Part shown: in pieces, positions 5,655 through 5,893 of the stretch
How positions within the stretch are numbered: position 1 is the stretch's first letter
Layout of the letters: each line of letters begins with the position of its first letter
Program-made: the position numbers and the translations under genes
Source of the DNA: Candidatus Latescibacterota bacterium
GTDB taxonomy: Bacteria > Latescibacterota > 4484-107
Assembly: GCA_030613045.1 (NCBI GenBank)
Contig: JAUWMS010000193.1
Span: 1-5,893, forward strand
Length of the DNA stretch: 5,893 nt
Direction: 5' to 3'
Notes under the pieces: model-generated
Told to the model about the DNA's origin: nothing
The model's database searches: none
Seen by the model: only the letters and a program-made list of their open reading frames with translations

Positions 5655-5893
5655 ATGACTTCGGAAGGGAATCGGATGAAGCTTCGACCGTATCACCCGC
5701 CGTACATTTTAGGCTATTTGGGCTTGTGGCCGGATGTCAAGATGCGGCCTGCGATGCGGTACGCTGTTGAGCGGGTGAAGGATGGTGGGCCCGAGTTGGA
5801 GATCGAGTTGGTGGAGGGGTACGACGATATTTGCCTGCACTGCCGGGATTTGGAGGAGGATCCGGCGGGGTCGGTCTGGGGAGCGGGACATAG
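5655..5893 (+). CDS. DUF1284-like protein, N-terminal part (partial)
   Basis: The frame is open from ATG 5655 to the right edge (79 full codons). LRPYHPPYILGYLG at 10-23, a middle segment with regularly spaced hydrophobic residues, and GYDDICLHC at 55-63 match my recollection of DUF1284. That family comprises small proteins of about 130 residues, with an RPHHLLC-like opening and a DDIC..C motif, suspected to bind iron-sulfur. C60 and C63 are kept, but the first motif reads YHPPY, so the usual cysteine there is missing. GGAGAGAAGG at 5638-5647 precedes ATG 5655 by 7 bases. ATG 5676 (residue 8, just before KLRPYH) also has AAGGGA 5 bases upstream and is an equally good family start. Only 26 bases separate the hairpin from the ATG. 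No link to tryptophan synthesis is evident. Confidence 0.65.
   Translation, partial: MTSEGNRMKLRPYHPPYILGYLGLWPDVKMRPAMRYAVERVKDGGPELEIELVEGYDDICLHCRDLEEDPAGSVWGAGH

Overview
This window is a bacterial tryptophan-biosynthesis operon read entirely on the + strand. In order it holds the 3' end of trpE, then trpG, trpD, a DAHP synthase gene (aroF type), trpC, and a long TrpB2-type tryptophan synthase beta gene. A strong terminator-like hairpin follows, and then the start of a DUF1284-like gene that runs off the window. The enzymes cover the DAHP entry step of the shikimate pathway, chorismate to anthranilate (TrpE/TrpG), anthranilate to phosphoribosylanthranilate (TrpD), CdRP to indole-3-glycerol phosphate (TrpC), and the last PLP-dependent step (TrpB2). 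No trpF or trpA lies in the window, so the PRA isomerase and the alpha subunit must be encoded elsewhere or be replaced.

The genes look intact and ordinary; the unusual part is the DNA between them. The spacers (67, 184, 82, 331 and 158 bases) are long for a trp operon and are packed with short-period repeats. One class is heptamers built around GTGA (GGTGATT, GTGAGTG, RCGTGAW, AATTGTG). A second class is roughly 10-base units (CACGGAANNN, its inverse NNATCCGTGG, and TTCTCAGCGG-like). A third is a CCAGGAAACC-type inverted repeat. The heptamers begin inside gene ends and supply the stop codons of trpE, trpG, trpD and trpC. A period of 7 with one TGA per unit puts stops into successive reading frames. 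The 10-base arrays lie upstream of the ribosome binding sites of trpD and trpB2.

Region by region: 2-160 trpE end; 149-213 heptamer foldback; 228-797 trpG (TTG start); 811-959 composite repeat; 982-1995 trpD; 1992-2022 heptamers; 2078-2914 aroF; 2915-3245 gene-free spacer with inverted repeats; 3246-4067 trpC; 4062-4200 three kinds of repeat array; 4226-5584 trpB2; 5594-5628 hairpin; 5655-end DUF1284-like.

Organism: a GC-rich bacterium with many G/GCG-rich codons and heavy intergenic short-repeat load. From general knowledge, such 'ATCCGTGG', 'TTCTCTGCG' and 'ATTGGTGA' arrays are common in genomes of the PVC group, some deltaproteobacterial lineages and related uncultured candidate phyla. 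The phylum cannot be fixed from this window. I found no clearly new gene system; the repeats at gene ends and the possible insertion of aroF between two repeat arrays are the points most worth following.
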